From positions 1 through 38,992 of the forward strand of contig JAFRVX010000153.1 of the NCBI GenBank assembly GCA_017438305.1: a DNA stretch of 38,992 nt. The letters are read 5' to 3'. The DNA is from Lachnospiraceae bacterium (GTDB taxonomy: Bacteria; Bacillota; Clostridia; Lachnospirales; Lachnospiraceae). The notes under the pieces were generated by a model. It did not search any database, was not told the origin of the DNA, and was given only the letters and a program-made list of their open reading frames with translations. The position numbers were made by a program, and so were the translations under genes. Below, one piece after another: positions 37,964-38,992 of this stretch (its first letter is position 1; the number at the start of each line of letters is the position of its first letter).

Positions 37964-38992
37964 ATGCAGGAAAAAGATCAGAAAATCGCGGAGCAGCTTT
38001 CGGAAGAGCTGCAGGTGAAACAGGAATACGTGGCCAACATCATCGACCTGCTGGACGAAGGAAATACGGTGCCTTTTATTGCCCGTTACCGGAAGGAAAT
38101 GCATGGGGCCATGGACGATACCACGCTCAGGACGCTTTTTGAAAGGCTGAATTACCTCCGTTCCTTAAATGAGCGGAAGGAAACCGTAAAACGGGCCATC
38201 GAAGAGCAGGGGAAGCTGACGGAAGAACTGAGTCAGGCCATCGATGAGGCCATGACCCTGACGGTGCTGGAAGACCTGTACCGTCCTTATAAACAGAAGC
38301 GCAGGACCCGGGCCTCCATCGCGAAGGAGAAAGGCCTGGAGCCGCTGGCGCTTCAGATCCTGCTGCAGGACGGGAGCGATCCCGAGGTCCTGGCAGCGGA
38401 TTATATTGACGAAGAAAAAGAAGTGCTGACCATAGAGGACGCCCTGAACGGAGCATCGGATATCCTGGCGGAAGGCTTCTCGGATAATGCGGATTACCGG
38501 AGCCTGTTAAGGGAATGGATCGGAAAAAATGCCGTTGTCCGGTCTCTGGCGGCCTCTGAAGAGGATTCCGTCTACGCGCTGTACTATGATTTTACCCAGC
38601 CTCTTTCAAAGATGCAGGGGTATCAGGTGCTGGCTCTGAACCGGGGAGAAAAGGAAGGCTTCCTGAAAGTGTCCGTTCAGCTGGAGCACGAGGAAGCCAA
38701 AGCCCTTCTGGAAAAACAGGCCATTACCGGTCATACGCCGTCGGAGGGTTTCCTGAAGAACAGCATCAGCGACGCCTGGGACCGGCTGATCTTCCCGTCA
38801 CTTGAGCGAGAAGTCAGAAGCACCCTTACCGATACCGCGTCGGAAGGAGCCATAAAGAATTTCGCTATCAACCTGAAGGCGCTTTTCATGCAGCGGCCGG
38901 TAAAGGGAAAGGTCACGATGGGCCTGGATCCGGGATACCGGAACGGCTGCAAGGTGGCCGTGGTGGACGGCACCGGGAAGGTGCTGGATACC
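37964..38992 (+). CDS. tex: Tex family RNA-binding transcription accessory protein, 5' part
   Basis: 343 codons are visible before the window ends; the full family length is about 700-800 aa. Tex is a cytoplasmic nucleic-acid-binding protein related to Spt6 and linked to transcription. The N-terminal helical region carries VPFIARYRKE (about 28-37), LRTLFERLNYLRSLNERK and LEDLYRPYKQKRRTRA, all typical. At the window end VTMGLDPGYRNGCKVAVVD begins the YqgF/RNase H-like domain. The HhH and S1 domains would follow outside. AGGAG is 13 bases from the ATG. It is open at the 3' edge. Confidence 0.94.
   Translation, partial: MQEKDQKIAEQLSEELQVKQEYVANIIDLLDEGNTVPFIARYRKEMHGAMDDTTLRTLFERLNYLRSLNERKETVKRAIEEQGKLTEELSQAIDEAMTLTVLEDLYRPYKQKRRTRASIAKEKGLEPLALQILLQDGSDPEVLAADYIDEEKEVLTIEDALNGASDILAEGFSDNADYRSLLREWIGKNAVVRSLAASEEDSVYALYYDFTQPLSKMQGYQVLALNRGEKEGFLKVSVQLEHEEAKALLEKQAITGHTPSEGFLKNSISDAWDRLIFPSLEREVRSTLTDTASEGAIKNFAINLKALFMQRPVKGKVTMGLDPGYRNGCKVAVVDGTGKVLDT

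Overview
The window looks like a chromosomal segment of a moderately GC-rich Clostridia member, probably Lachnospiraceae-like. The reasons are strong AGGAGG ribosome binding sites, TTGACA/TATAAT promoters, a short-form HisG paired with HisZ, a PHP-type histidinol phosphatase, and YitT, DegV and Tex family genes. Nothing points to phage, plasmid or CRISPR. No transposase or integrase gene is present, although non-coding repeats are unusually abundant.

Layout. Positions 1-300 hold two identical tRNA-Gly(GCC) genes and a hairpin-rich tail. From 623 to 9206 there is a mixed set: an esterase, an M28 peptidase, two membrane proteins of unknown function, a Gfo/Idh/MocA oxidoreductase, a lipoprotein and a type-B carboxylesterase. 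A 3' remnant of an ABC transporter ATPase lies at 9357-9533, followed by a GH2 glycosidase (9819-12269), a small DUF6506-like protein and a second carboxylesterase. Positions 15518-20385 carry DegV, a membrane-anchored XRE regulator, YitT and a 5'-nucleotidase family enzyme. Two further carboxylesterases follow in tandem (20810-24219). A complete histidine operon, hisZ-G-D-C-B-H-A-F-IE-K, runs from 24709 to 33148. A small Cys-rich protein, a MoxR/DUF58/membrane-protein operon behind a consensus promoter, and the 5' part of tex finish the window.

How the genes work together. The ten his genes encode all steps from PRPP and ATP to histidinol and histidine. The four carboxylesterases (two close pairs), the separate esterase, the GH2 enzyme and the oxidoreductase would fit breakdown of imported esterified or acetylated glycans, but this is inference. 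MoxR, DUF58 and a TgpA-like membrane protein form a known type of module, here without a recognisable transglutaminase domain.

The most unusual property lies between the genes. About nineteen gaps carry short, degenerate tandem repeats (periods about 11-49 bp) whose unit sequence is private to each gap. Several have a strikingly constant period (5 x 13, 5 x 20, 3 x 27, 5 x 23-24 bp), and several overlap stop codons. In addition there are three true dispersed families. Family A is a 63-64 bp unit iterated at three loci, each time downstream of a gene in the same orientation. Family B is a palindromic CCTTCCCC/GGGGAAGG element ending in GGATGAGG. Family C is a structured element of about 60-70 bp present twice. 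These are the best candidates for something undescribed.
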